A DNA stretch of 64,000 bases. Origin: Echinostoma caproni. Its lineage: Eukaryota; Platyhelminthes; Trematoda; Plagiorchiida; Echinostomatidae. Location: positions 199 through 64,198 of the forward strand of contig UZAN01040535.1 of NCBI GenBank assembly GCA_900618425.1, written 5' to 3'. Under the pieces are notes generated by a model, which searched no databases, had not been told where the DNA came from, and saw nothing but the letters and a program-made list of their open reading frames with translations. Positions 52,144 through 64,000 of the stretch are shown here, in pieces. Position 1 is the stretch's first letter. Each line of letters begins with the position of its first letter. The position numbers and the translations under genes are program-made.

Positions 52144-52303
52144 ATGGGTGATGGTCACCGAACCATCACTCCGAGGAGGGTGTGTGCAAGTCACAACACT
52201 ATCGCCTTACTCTTCATTCTGTTATGTGGCAGCCTTTAGATTGGTCATGTCTCCCTTCCCGAAAATTGTATCGCTACATATTCAATAAAAGGAAGTAAAA
52301 ATG
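52144..52303 (+). mobile_element. tRNA-headed SINE, family 1 (copy f)
   Basis: Head GGGTGATGGTCACCGAACC, a decayed B-box (GTGTGTGCAAGTC), body TTTAGATTGGTCATGTCTCC, and tail ATTCAATAAAAGGAAGTAAA. Same orientation as copy e, about 255 bp further on. Confidence 0.65.
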
Positions 52304-53510
52304 GGAAGAACAAAGAATATTATTTCCGAATAATTTTTATTAAGGTGGACTAATCATCTTTTATTCGTCCTTGAAGTCTTCACTTGATCCCGTCGATCAC
52401 ATTGCAAATAAGCACGAAACTTGATGGATCGAGAAATTTCTTTCTTGCTTATATGTTGCATGTAAATCCAACCGTTCGACTAAAATCACATTCATGAAAT
52501 ATTTGTAAGCTAAAATTGTTTCAATAACGTACCATAGTGCACACCTAACACGAATCGGTGTACTGGGACAATAACAAAACTCTGTGGACTGCAAATTTGC
52601 ATGTTTGAATGATCCTCGATGATGTACTTTTCTTTTCCCCTTTTTACTGGTTTCTATTAGATTTAGAGGTAAATGCGCCAAACGAAATCATAGAGTGTTT
52701 AAAGTTTTGCACTGCAAATCTCTAGGTCATTCCGATCTCTTTTGGTAAAATATCTGTTCAGCAAGAAATTAAACAAAATCTGTTTGATGTCATCATTCCA
52801 TTTTCTTTGGTGGAACGCTTCTTCCCGCAGTTCGGCAAAACTAAAAGAATTACCAAAACAGATCATTCCCTTTAAGCAGATGCTTTTGCGAGTTATTCAG
52901 TCTAACCCGTTTTGTGGAATGATTTAAAGATAAAAGAACAGATTTGTTGGAGAAAACCTATATCATTCAAACATTTATTGATTGTCTATAACCCGCTTTA
53001 TTTATAAATAGGTGTATTACATGGAAATATGTACGTGCCTAATAATGAACGCAATTTGACTAGAATAATACAGACAAAGGATTTCTCAAAAATTCATAGG
53101 TGCCGTTACGTCAGCTTTTCGGGTAGTTGTAAAAGGTAAGCACAAGTGTACATCAAACCGGAGAACCAACATTGGTGTCTGATCAGTTGATTTCTTTTCT
53201 ATTGCTCATATCAGCCCACCCTAGCCGTGAAGATAGAAGACCTATTCAATTGTTATTTTTTCCTCCACTTATTTGGTCACTGTTCCGACATGAATACAGT
53301 TTACAATTGCATAGGAGAAAGTGTGCTGAGGAATTTGACAGATGGGACTGAAAATTCCGATGAAACATTTTTATTCTCTTTCTCTCACATTTTTTGGCAA
53401 ACCGTTCAACCAGCACCAAATTAGCTTAAGTGAACTAGATGAGTGAATACTATCAGTCTCTTCTCATAGCCCGGAGAGTGGTGCACTCTCGCATGTTTTA
53501 TGCTTACAGG
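52304..53510. other. Intergenic, nothing recognised
   Basis: AT-rich; a frame at 52397-52681 (-) is unrecognised. Confidence 0.4.
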
Positions 53511-53526
53511 TGTGTGTGTGTGTGTT
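53511..53526. repeat. Short (GT)n tract
   Basis: Uninterrupted TG repeats, about seven units. Confidence 0.85.
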
Positions 53527-53857
53527 GAAGTCTGCATAATTGTCGCACCTTGCCGAACACATTCAGAGTGCACGTTCCGACCTGTCAACTTCTCTAGCGC
53601 TTGACGCATAGGCGTTTGGCTTCAAACGAACAAAGTTATTTGGCTGTAGAGTAGATGAAGCCAGGCTACTAAATAACATGTGATTATGCAGTCGGGAGGA
53701 GGTTAGCATCAAACCACATAACACACGGCTCACACATTTTGTGTGCAATAGCTTTCATCGGTGTTATCAAGCATACAGTAAATAAGTATTCATTTGCTCA
53801 CCAGATGCGATACATTTATTAACCGCAGTTCAATCGGGTGTTTGTTTTAACAAAGGA

Positions 53858-53938
53858 GAATTTGAATAAAGAAGCCAAAAACAGATTTGCACAATGTATC
53901 CTGGATTATTTCGCTGCATCTGTACACGTGTATACTGC
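53858..53938. repeat. Dispersed repeat, inverted partner of the copy near 24.9 kb
   Basis: The core 53886-53938 is the reverse complement of 24925-24977 with five differences in 53. GAATTTGAATAAAGAAGCC lies immediately upstream on the plus strand, as at 24875. Confidence 0.75.
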
Positions 53939-53939
53939 A

Positions 53940-55102
53940 GTCTAGGGAGAATTTATTCAGAAAAATAAGCTCTATTTATTTTCAAACTGTGACGGAAAAA
54001 ACGATTCCACCTTTGCATCATACTGTTTGTAAATTCAGCAAAGAGTTGACAACTTAGTAATATCACATTCCAGGCTTTATGAACTCACTTCTGTCTGATA
54101 ACACTAAGCTTGGTTATAACATGCGAATGGTCTATGCCGATTGACAAATGATGGTGACAACGAGCATTTTGATACTATACTCATTGAAAATACTTAATAT
54201 AAAACTGTTGTATGATGGTCGGTTGAGACGGAACTTAATAAGCGGATTAAAATGAGTCAGCCTAAAGTCCACAAGACTGGTGACTCCAGTAATCGAATAC
54301 GATTCACTTGGAAGGATCCAACTTTTGTCCTCCACTGGACCCCGTATAATTGAGAAATGAACTTGATTTTAATTCGCAATTACTCACAACCTTAATTTAC
54401 ATCCTGTAAGCCTCTGACAACCCTCATAGCGATTGACACGTGTTACACAAGCGAGGTATCCAGTTATTAAGTATTACATTCCTGCACATTGCTAGTCCAT
54501 TATGTTTCTTAAATAGTCGCACTTAATCAATGTTGTGTGTAATGTGTGTGTTATGTGAATGGTATAAAAAGAATGCGGTTGATGGTTTCTTTCAACGGTT
54601 AAAACTCAACAATATCTCTCGGAGTGAATTGTTGTGTTGAAAATGATAACTATGGACGGTTCAATTTACGATTCAGTGTGAGTCTGGCAATTGTGATGAC
54701 ATATTCAAAATGGAACATCTTGTTATATTTATCCAAAATTGTTCATACTTTAACTGTGATTCATAATAAACAAGTTTCCTCAAACGAACACCGATTTTCT
54801 GGAATTAGAACACTAGTATTTGAGAAGCGGACTACAATGAGCTGTGTTTGACGTCATCGTTTTGACGTCCCACCTGCTTCTGGTTCCACAAGGGCCAAAA
54901 CTTCATTTATAGTTGTTCCGATTGTTTGAATAATAAGTGACTGGAACCGTGGCTGCTACAGTTGCCACCACTAATGAAACCAAGTGCGTTCTGTTACCAA
55001 TAGTTTTGATCCAACTCAAATGGATTTATTCATCTCGCACCGGAGCTTTTTATATTGCTTGATACAATCATCAATTTCTCTTTCGCTTTGTCGTTTTTCC
55101 AG
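53940..55102. other. Intergenic, nothing firmly recognised
   Basis: AT-rich. TGACGTCA, a CRE-like palindrome, occurs at 54849-54856 and a second TGACGTC follows about 15 bp later; function unknown. Confidence 0.35.
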
Positions 55103-55248
55103 TAGAAAAACAGCCGAATCCTTAGATTTCTTCTCAAATGATAAGCTTCATGGTGTCCATTTGCCGTGGCCGACCAGTAACGTTGATTTCATCGGGGATA
55201 AAATGACTACATGCAATGAATGTTGTTTGCTGCTGTCGAAAAGTGCAA
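55103..55248 (+). CDS. Unrecognised candidate exon
   Basis: The frame is open after a good acceptor (GTCGTTTTTCCAG) and reads RKTAESLDFFSNDKLHGVHL, then PWPTSNVDFIGDKMTTCNEC, up to a donor GCAA|GTGAGC. Without splicing it would stop at 55272. The opposite strand (55134-55331) is also open, so the coding strand is uncertain. No family recognised. Confidence 0.2.
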
Positions 55249-56864
55249 GTGAGCACTTCAAGGAGCTGCTTTAGGGAAAACACATTGCTGTCATGATATA
55301 ATATTTTGCCATCTACGTCTTCTTGGTCCACACTCTCGAAAGCTCACCCATTTTTTACATATCGGCTTCCAATGTCATTCATTTATTGTTGCCCGTTAAC
55401 ATGCCAAAGCGTTTTTCAAGTTGATAGTACACTTCTCATACGAGAGACACTTGTGGGCTTCCTTTCTTCCATTAGGAGTACCATCGATTGTTTTATATAG
55501 CCATCCTCATTTGTACAGTTTATTAGCCGTTGGTTAGTTTGTGTCTAGTTGTGTTTATGATCCACTCCTGCAACTCATGTGAAAACTTGTTTCATGGGCT
55601 AACTTTTCAACCGCTGCATTGATAATATCTTCTAATCCTACTTATCACCTACAAAAATGAACCCACATTCCACCAGACTTTGTAGATTGGTAATAACTAA
55701 AATGCCCATGAGATATACACTGTGTTCTAGGATACGAAATGATCTTTATCGACCGGTATAGTGCACTTCAAGTTAAACTAATCCATGAGAGCTAAACTAT
55801 TGCTGTTCGACAGGCACAGCTCCAAAAATTGATACTTGTTCCAATGGGTGTTAATTCATGCATTGATTACGATAACTCCCAAAAACTAATAAACTCAGCG
55901 GGAAATGAATTAGCGAATTTGTTCGCTTAGCTACTTTACCGGACAGAAGGATATCACGAAAGCGTTTTGCAGCCATTATTTCAAAAATGTATTTTTTTTC
56001 TGAAGCATTGAGCCGGTGGTGAATCGTCCATTAAGGGATAACACCGTACACGTATATATGTATATATGAATTCAACCAGAAACGGGTCACAATTGTCATT
56101 CCCATGCCCTCCAATGGTACCCTGGTAAAGCAGTTCATGTCTTAACTCAAATTTCAAATTACAAAACTTGAAATCGATCCATCACAAAGGCCTACGGTAA
56201 TCATATCGAGTCATCTCAGGCAACTAAATTACCCAAGAATATGTATCATGAATAACTGTTCTTTCATACCGATTTCTAACGGATGGTTCAAACCACTCTG
56301 TTGTAATTGAGGTTTTACCTCTATGATTTCACTAGTTATAAAATAACCTGACTGAATCCGAGGCATGGCTTTGATATTTTAAGTGTACTTTCTCAGATTT
56401 TTGCAGTAGAAGAAACAAATAGCTTCTCAGTAGCTTCATCCGTGAAAACGATGTGGCTACAGAACGCTGTACTAAACGAACAGAGAAAACTAGCAAAGTA
56501 AAATCCCCTTGAGCAGATCGCAAGAAACCAAATTCGGAAATTGGTTTCTTCAAAACAACTGAGCACTCTATAGAACATCCAGCGAGAAAAAGAAGCGCGA
56601 TTTCAGGATGATCCAGTTTTTTCCGAACCAGTCAAGAGGTTCCCGCGATAAAGATGGCCTCTACAATTGTCACATTTACACTACTGACGCTTTGACAGTA
56701 GTTATTTTCTCAAAGGAAATTTATTAAGAGTTGAACAACGAACAGCGGGTGGGCTTGGAACGTTACACGGACGGGCAGCCACATTTCTTTCAGGCTTTAT
56801 TCAAATACAATAAAAGTGTGGAACAATAAATCATTATTAACTTTATTTCGAATATATTTTTGAG

Positions 56865-57289
56865 CGAAGCAGGATGTTCACGTGCCTTATCCCAACGGGA
56901 TATTGCATATTAACGATCTACAAATTTCCCTCCGCGTCCAGGATGATTTTCTTTTCAAGTTACCAGTATCGATGAGGACTTTCCGATTCCTCCTGATGGC
57001 AAATGCTGATTCAGTTAATGGCGGTGATTACTGGGGAACAGATAGCACCTCTAACCTAAATTCGAATTGTCCAAAGTTGTTAGGTTATTTACTCTCACAG
57101 AGCCCACACCATGGATATCTGTCAAATAAAACGCAACCAAGGTTTATGTCTTGTTTAGTTACTCTTATTTCCCTAATTAGAATAAAAAATACTGCCAACG
57201 TGTGTGGTAACGTTTACCAAATAAGTGGTGTGGAGTTTGCTAGTCCATCAATCCACTTGTGTTCGATGCAAAATTTTCTAGACGAATAA
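56865..57289 (+). CDS. Unrecognised open frame, possible exon
   Basis: One of the longest uninterrupted frames free of N (about 140 codons), with no ATG near its start. It follows a possible acceptor (AGCGAAGCAG) and reads HVPYPNGILHINDLQISLRV. No family recognised; probably chance or an exon of an unknown gene. Confidence 0.18.
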
Positions 57290-58101
57290 ACGGTCTATGG
57301 GTCAATGGTAACAACTCAGTACTATGGACGTCAAACTCAAACTTCAATATCAAAACTTGTCTTAAGCAAAGAGGCTCATTGTAGAATTAAAAACGCTCAA
57401 AAATAACTTATCACCGAGAAAACCGACTCGGGTTTCATTCTCAGATATGCCGATAAATATTTTTGCATCAGTCACAATTGGTCTATTATATCTCAATAAG
57501 ACAGTACTTATATTTTCTACGACGCTACCGTGAAACAAGTGATTGATTGATCAATTAAATGATTTGTTTAATTTTATTAGTTTTCATCTTCTTGGGAAAG
57601 TTGATAGAATTAAAAAAACCTAAGATCCCCATGAATTCATCAATAGCGCCAGCTCTTTTCCCCTAGGGTTGTTTAACCCATTGTCCAGTGGTCTGTAATC
57701 CGATCCTCAAACTCCACGTGCAGGTTGCCAGTGTCGCTCAAAATCCTATTCCGTTAATTCCCATTTATGCTTGAAAACTTTGGAACTTATACGAAAGAAG
57801 CTCGCAGTTAAGCAGCTACCACTGTACATCACTGCAACTGTCACAACTTTCACACGTTCGACCGTGCTTTATTTCACCAAATTTAAAATGGTGCAGATGA
57901 ATAGAATGACTGAAATCTCACGGGGGCTAAAGTTAATGCAATTGTTTCACTCCTTCACCATTATATTAGGCGAATAGAGTAGAAAACGTTTTATTGAAGA
58001 TATTTTGCTGGCGTGCTTTAATTATAGGAATCAAAAACGAATTGAAGAATGACGACATTTTCAGCTTATTTGACTGATATATCAGGAGTATACCTTATTC
58101 A

Positions 58102-58476
58102 TTAGGTTGAAAAAATTAATGATAGGATAGCCTGAGTTACTGCTAAATTTTGGGCAAAATCCTTAAATGTCAGTTTAGTTTGTTGCTTTCTATTCTTCCT
58201 AACGGACATCCCGGTCAGCATTTGTTCAGGTAAGTCGGAAGCAGTAGGCTCTTTCGAAAGCAAAAATCGCGTTATAGAAATAAAGGCTTGTTGATAATCG
58301 AGAAAAACATAGGATCTTTTGCACATATTCACCACACACCAAAATCCGCATCTCAGGTTACTATAATTCCATATTGTTTTGACAAGATAGATTAGGCAGG
58401 AAATTTTACAAAAAATAGATCTTCTGGGGTTTTGCGCAAACAGGAAGGGGCTAAGTGCAAATCTCGACATATTCAA
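58102..58476 (-). CDS. Unrecognised open frame, possible exon
   Basis: The 124-codon minus-strand frame includes YVFLDYQQAFISITRFLLSK and GMSVRKNRKQQTKLTFKDFA, with a possible donor GTAACT near 58142. A second frame, 58483-58746, ends just upstream on the same strand. No family recognised. Confidence 0.2.
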   Translation of the reverse strand: MNMSRFALSPFLFAQNPRRSIFCKISCLIYLVKTIWNYSNLRCGFWCVVNMCKRSYVFLDYQQAFISITRFLLSKEPTASDLPEQMLTGMSVRKNRKQQTKLTFKDFAQNLAVTQAILSLIFST

Positions 58477-60337
58477 AGGTTATCAAGAAAAGCCTTCACA
58501 GAAATTTGTGCTGCAACAGAAGGAAAGGTTATTAGGTGAAACCGGATTTTGTGGTCCAAAGAAGTTTAGATCATGGGAAATTCCAATGATAGTACCTGGA
58601 CGCCAAAATTCGGGAGTACAAACTTTAAAAATGGATTCTGTTATCATAGCAGCCATAGGAGTTTCGAAATGAGCAGATCCATTTTGAAGGTGGCAACAAA
58701 AGATAATCTCAACTCCCGAAAGTTGATGATTTCCATTTATGAGCACTCGGAAAGTTTTATAGAGGCAGGTCTAAAATAATCACAAACACGTGGTGAAGTA
58801 AAGAAAACACTCAGTGAAATGATGAGTAAAATTCTCATTGCGGTGGTTCACATTGTTATAGGACGTTTTATTCTTTTTACTTCGTGGCGTGTCAGATAAA
58901 CTTGTAATTCCTGGTCAGCGAAATCTATTTATATTAGCATATTCCGAGAGATTTATCGCTTCTTTGATCAGTATTGAATTTCGTTGAAATCCTGATCTTT
59001 TCAGGGTACTGTAAGCACTGAAGAGAAAACTCTATCATAATGGAAAAATCAGAGTTGAACAAAATAAGTGAATTAGAAGAGAGTTGACATCAGTTAGTAA
59101 AACCGATGAATACAACGAGCGGCGAATTGCTATGAGGCGACGATTTACGAAGATTACGTTTCACTCGATTAGTACATGTGAGTAATAAGTTAGAAGTGTA
59201 CCCATTACTTTCGAGAAAGATGTTCTGATAACTTTTAGGAGATGTAGCTTCGAGCTAAAGTGAGAACAGCCTGGGATTGTTATTATTTATTTTATCCGCT
59301 GCAGAGCCACCCTTTTTGCAGAGGTACTAATAACAGTTTTGCGAAAATCAAGCACTGGATATTAACGTACACGACTGAAATCACCCACAAGCCTATCTAA
59401 TTGTTCATCTGTTCCGATATAACCGTCCAGTACTGCTGATACCCTGATGTTGATAGCACGGCTTAATAGTGTCAAGTTGATATCTATGCCTCATGGGATC
59501 ATTCTCTTCAGCTTACCGTCAGCGTTCTGTGGTTATTCGTTTACGAGTGTCATCTTTTAAGCAGTGGCTTCGATATTTTGCACGTACCAAAATTTCACAA
59601 CAGAGATAAAAGCTAAAATGAGGACTGATAGAGTGGTGCATTTGCATTCATTCTGCGATACAATGAGGATCAACGTATAGGAGTAGCTCCGAAAAGAACA
59701 CTGAAGCTAAAAGTACCTGATCAGTTACATAAGTCAAGTTCAGAAGCTTATTCTAGTTAAGTTAATCGAATCCAAACAGATATAGTAACCTAGTGCGCAG
59801 TGTCAGTGACTCACCTTATTATATTGACCACCACTAGCAAAACCTTATCGCTTTCGAAATGTATTACCAACCGGGTAACCATGGGACTTCAAAGCGATGA
59901 GACTCTTGTATGTGATTTCTCACGGAAAATAAGAGAACATTTTATTGTACTCGAGTGAATTATTGGACGGACCATGGGTTTTAAGTTAAACTTAAGTTCA
60001 ACAATGTATCTTCCCCCAATTCCAATAGCTTATTCCACGTCATCGTTTATAAACAACTATGATTCACAACTTCGTTTGCAATAGAAATAGGACATATAAG
60101 TCAGGCTCACCTTGACACATTTCACCTAATGAGCTACCAATAGATGAGTTTAATTAGCGGGAAAACACGAAGGTTCAACATTCCTTAACAAAACATCAAT
60201 TCATTTGAGTCTGGAAAAAATGTGATTTAAAGTTTTCTGCTGACACCCAATGAATCATACTACATGAAAAAAACCTGTCAGCTTGGGAACTCCAGTCTGA
60301 CAAAAATCTGTATACACCATGCTCATTTTGTTGACAG

Positions 60338-60464
60338 GTATTTCTTTTCGGATGATGAGAATGAGGATTATGATGGTGTGGGGTATGCGAGATTTTTGAC
60401 ACTCGGTGATGAGCGATGTACCATTATCACTACACCTAAAATTGCGATCTATTTTGCTACCTGA
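60338..60464 (+). CDS. Unrecognised candidate terminal exon
   Basis: The frame follows a good acceptor (CATTTTGTTGACAG) and reads YFFSDDENEDYDGVGYARFL, then TLGDERCTIITTPKIAIYFA, to TGA. The acidic run resembles real protein, but no family is recognised and upstream exons are unknown. Confidence 0.22.
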
Positions 60465-60764
60465 TTGCTCATTTACTTATTTATCCTGTACTTGCAGGTA
60501 TTACTGCAGTTGAAACACGTTCAACGAATATAATCGCCTGTATAAAACTGTTTTGAGGACAAGCCATGAGTAAGAAAATGTATCTTAATGCACATTCATT
60601 GTATCGCCTTTTATCTGACTAGTTTCGGAATTTTTAATTGTGCACACCTTCAGATTTCAGGTACCAGACGTTCGTAATTCAGCGTGCTCATCACTTTGAA
60701 AACAAGCTACAAATCGTTTTTTTAATGTTGCATGTCTCCGACAGCCATCTGGGATAACCCCATT

Positions 60765-61002
60765 GTTTAGCTCATCAGATTGGCCCGGATTCGACGTATA
60801 TTCGCAGCTAACGATTCATGAGAACAATGAATCAGATATTTGTGGTGCCCTACGCAGATCGGATTGGATTAAGTGGTCAGAGCAAGGTAGTGGCTATTTG
60901 GAGATAAAAGTTCATTTTGGGGGTTCTCTAAAACATAATCGGATCAGTTGCGTAAAACTCTCAGGGAATCACTGTTGGACCTCGTCTATCAGATGGCTTT
61001 GA
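60765..61002 (+). CDS. Unrecognised open frame, possible exon
   Basis: The frame reads SSSDWPGFDVYSQLTIHENN, then ESDICGALRRSDWIKWSEQG. A candidate acceptor (TTGTTTAG) precedes it and a donor GCAAG|GTAGTG lies within. Not recognised. Confidence 0.2.
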
Positions 61003-61009
61003 TCTAATG

Positions 61010-62428
61010 TAGCCGATTTCGAATAAAAATTTATTTTGATTTGTCATAACGATATTTGCAGAAGAACATAGAAGAGTTTCGACCCTCATTTTTTGTTGAA
61101 TATCGCCTACCTCGCACATTTGGCGAGTCCAGGTCAAGATACAGTTGTAACCTTATTTTTTTTAACTTTCAAAATTTGGATAATGATATATCTCGTAAGA
61201 TACTTAAATGGATAGGTTGAAAAAGGTGAACTGGCACTTTCTATTCACAAGCTTTAATAAAGACGTCAAATTTCCTTTTGCGTAGTTAACCTCTGTGTCA
61301 TTTTCACGTCAGTGAAAGTGAATTGATCAGCAATTTTTTGCTCACACCAAAGCATTCGTTGACTATTTTAGTGCATGCAACATGTGTTTTTCAGTTAACC
61401 TAAGTTAGCATCATGTTCTGGTATGCACAATGTATTTTGTAACACAGCACGCTTTCTCTCACTCTCTATTTACACATAACCACGGGGTTGCTAGTTCAAA
61501 GGTCGATTGCCTGTCCAAAGATACTCCGGCTATTTTATGCACTGAAATTCATTGTGTGCAGAGCTGACGAAGCGTGAACCGAATACCTAAGAACCGCTGC
61601 ACAGTTCCATCAATAAAGCTACGTCTATGTGGTCCAACACTGATCAATGTGTTGTGAAATAAGCACTTGTTATGACGTTTAGCTGTAGCGTTTGTCCAAT
61701 AAATAAAACAGGAAGAATTCCATCTGGATTTTGTTCTTTTATGCATCAGTAAGCAGTACCGCTAACTCAAACTGAACTGGCCTACTGCCACTAAATACAA
61801 ATCAGAAAAAGACAGGCAATTAACTTTTTTGCTCTCAGTATGGACTGCTTGAGGCATTGACACCCTACTCGCCTCCCCTTTGGTACCTCAAATCACGTAC
61901 GAGCTGGTGCACGGGCAGACTTATTACGTGCAACAAAAGCAAAAATCGAGTCAAATGCTTCGACTGCACGATTACCAACAGGTAATAAATCATTGTTATG
62001 GCAGACGCAGTCTGTAGGATGATTCGCAAAATCAGTTCAGTTCTTTGTGCATTTAAACAATTTCAAGCTCCAATCCACATGATGCGCAAAATGATTTGCA
62101 GTAAATCGATTCTGATTCTGTACACCTGTTCAACTGACTTCATATAATGTACACATTTGATCTTTGGTCTAACTGGTTCCATTTTATGTCACCACGTTTG
62201 TGTTTTGCCCCCCTTATGGATCAATTACATTTGTTGACTTACCGGTAAGCATTGATGAGCACTTTTGAGTTACAAAGTCCGTTTGATTTTGACGGTGCGT
62301 ACACATACCTAAACGTAAGATGAGGTTCGTCGTGATGCAGTGATGCGACCTTCTTTGGTAACAAATACGCGTTATTCGCATCACATTAAGCATTCTTTTA
62401 ACGGTTCCAACGATTATGGAGTATAAGA
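61010..62428. other. Intergenic, nothing recognised
   Basis: AT-rich with short frames only. Confidence 0.45.
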
Positions 62429-62690
62429 TTATAAGAAGTGATTCACAGCAGATGGGGTAAACCGCACAAACAGTGGTATACTACAAGGGGAGATGTGTGG
62501 GGGGAACACTCGAGTTGGAATCAATTTGTCAATCCTGCTTTTGAAAAGGGTAAGGTTATAAGAGCTGGGAAGCACCGAAATGGGAAGAGTGTTCCACAAT
62601 TTCGCAGTCCTCGGGAAAAAAGAAGGTTGAAAGATGGAAAGTGATTGACACGGAATACTGACGTGAATTCCATCATATCTTTTCATTCTG
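62429..62690 (-). mobile_element. LINE 3' coding end (C-terminal fragment)
   Basis: A minus-strand frame of about 85 codons reads SFFPRTAKLWNTLPISVLPS followed by SYNLTLFKSRIDKL. This FFPRT..LWN.LP plus FK signature marks the very C-terminus of many non-LTR retrotransposon proteins. The rest of that element is not seen upstream, so it is 5'-truncated. Confidence 0.75.
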
Positions 62691-62994
62691 ATATAGATAT
62701 ATCGATGCCACTAGAAAGGTGGGATACCGAATTCCAGCACTGGGGCATGGTGGCCGCGTTTTCACTACTATCTCTGAAGCAGTCAAATTCTATGAAGTGT
62801 TCATTACGGGAGATAGGGTTCATACACTTGACCTTCTTTCCCCTTCCCAGCTGTCTATCCCAGCCCTCGAGAATGGAACGCTAAAAGGTCAAACGGTTGG
62901 CCTTGCGTCTCAATTTATCCCTAGGGGAAGACAACATCTATCCACATACTCAGACTTCCTGGGCAAACCACATACCTGAACTCTGTAGTCTACT

Positions 62995-64000
62995 GAGAAT
63001 TCTGTAAAGCTTTTAGTAGAATGAACCACCAGATGCTACTACGAAAGTTCCGCAGTTATGGTGTTTCATGGCCGCTCCTTGACTGGATTGAAAAATTTAA
63101 TCAGCAAAGCACCTTTATATTCCAAGATAAAGATTCACTATCAAGACCAAGTGACGCGGAACATTGAGGCCAAAAAGGAGCTGAACTTGGTCCCCACTTT
63201 TTCCTACAATTCATAAACGACCGAGATATTCTTGGGGCACAAGCACTATTATTTTCGGTTGATATGAAAACATGGAGAAAAGTACATGCTGAATATTACA
63301 AAACACTACAGGAAACACTCGAAACAACTTACCGATAGTCTATCTCAAATAACATCAAATATCTGACAGTATCGTTGCGTTAGAAGGTTAGTTTTCAATA
63401 TTTAGCTAGAAATCATTCATTAGCACATGCTCCAAACGAGAACGACCTGGGAGTTGTTGTTCGGGAGGATTTACGATGTCCACATATTGTGTTGGAGCGT
63501 CATATATGACCCAAAGGAACGTATTTTACTCAAAGGTGCTTTCGCAATGTTAGAAACAGACACATTTGTCGATTGCTATCAGCTTACATTAGATCATACA
63601 TTGCGTATGCTAATCAAGTTTGGAATCCGTGGCTAATTTGGGCCAAAATAACGCTTAAACATTTGCAGAGAACGGCAACCGAATTGGCCAGAGGGTTACA
63701 ATGCAGGACGCATGTTGAAAGGCTGCTAATCCCTGGAGTTCATACATCTCAATACCGCCCAACTGGGGGAGACACTGTCCTCGTAAATCAAGTACTGCAT
63801 CGAACTAACCGCCCGTGTAATAGTGTACTGACGATATTCAGGAATCTTCAACTCTGGTCGATCCATTTAAACTATTGCCCAAAAGAATCGGCTAGACTGC
63901 CGTCTTCACTGTTTCAACCTCAGAGTTGTTTTTGCTCCAACCATCAATTTATTCAAGTTGAGGTTCGATGAAGCATTAAAACCCCTGAATGTTCAACCCA
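62995..64000 (+). mobile_element. Decayed CR1-like LINE, runs off the window
   Basis: From 63006 the frame reads KAFSRMNHQMLLRKFRSYGV, then WPLLDWIEKFNQQ. Next comes GAELGPHFFLQFINDREI (for GSVLGPLLF..YINDLP), then LLFSVDMKTWRK, where motif C FADD has become FSVD. After frameshifts, 63573-63971 reads YIAYANQVWNPWLIWAKITL and LKHLQRTATELARG, the CR1 post-RT landmark. Inactive by loss of the catalytic Asp pair and by stops. Confidence 0.85.

Noticed and set aside
60763..60800. CTCATCAG as a minus-strand hammerhead core
   Set aside because: No GAAA follows on the minus strand.
1..64000. CRISPR arrays, operons, prophage or bacterial features
   Set aside because: None seen; the window is eukaryotic.

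Overview
This is gene-sparse, AT-rich eukaryotic DNA. The short introns with GT...AG borders, TATA boxes, interspersed SINE/LINE debris and assembly N-runs all point that way. The only genes recognisable with confidence are four paralogous LC8-type dynein light chain genes (89 residues each). Their sequence style, together with a hammerhead ribozyme relic and CR1/Jockey-like LINE remnants, suggests a parasitic flatworm, most likely a digenean trematode. That assignment is an inference from family resemblance, not from a database match.

Layout: LC8 genes lie at 49-437 (+), 13324-13712 (-), 22596-23014 (+) and 37907-38339 (-), in alternating orientation. All four are two-exon genes split by a short intron (119, 119, 149 and 163 bp) at exactly the same place, inside the codon for Ser64. 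The three whose upstream DNA is in the window share a TATA box about 70-80 bp before the ATG and an AC/GT-rich tract about 220-260 bp before it.

The rest is mostly intergenic sequence with mobile-element remains. LINE reverse-transcriptase relics sit at about 25.9-27.8 kb (-), 39.0-39.5 kb (-), 40.4-42.6 kb (+), 62.4-62.7 kb (-) and 63.0-64.0 kb (+). A tRNA-headed SINE family with a conserved non-poly(A) tail has copies near 7.5, 24.5, 45.9, 48.5, 51.8 and 52.2 kb. A second tRNA-like family is at 3.5 and 21.3 kb, a composite tRNA-like element is at 33.3 kb, and a type-I hammerhead ribozyme candidate is at 9.71-9.79 kb. Two large N gaps (29410-29825 and 44529-44976) interrupt the sequence.

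A 53-bp sequence occurs in opposite orientation at 24.9 and 53.9 kb with only five differences, all transitions. Several unrecognised open stretches bounded by plausible splice signals (15.4, 24.9-25.6, 55.1, 56.9, 58.1-58.5 and 60.3-61.0 kb) may be exons of unknown genes, at low confidence. The LC8 genes probably arose by local duplication. Nothing in the window indicates an operon or a multi-gene pathway beyond that family.
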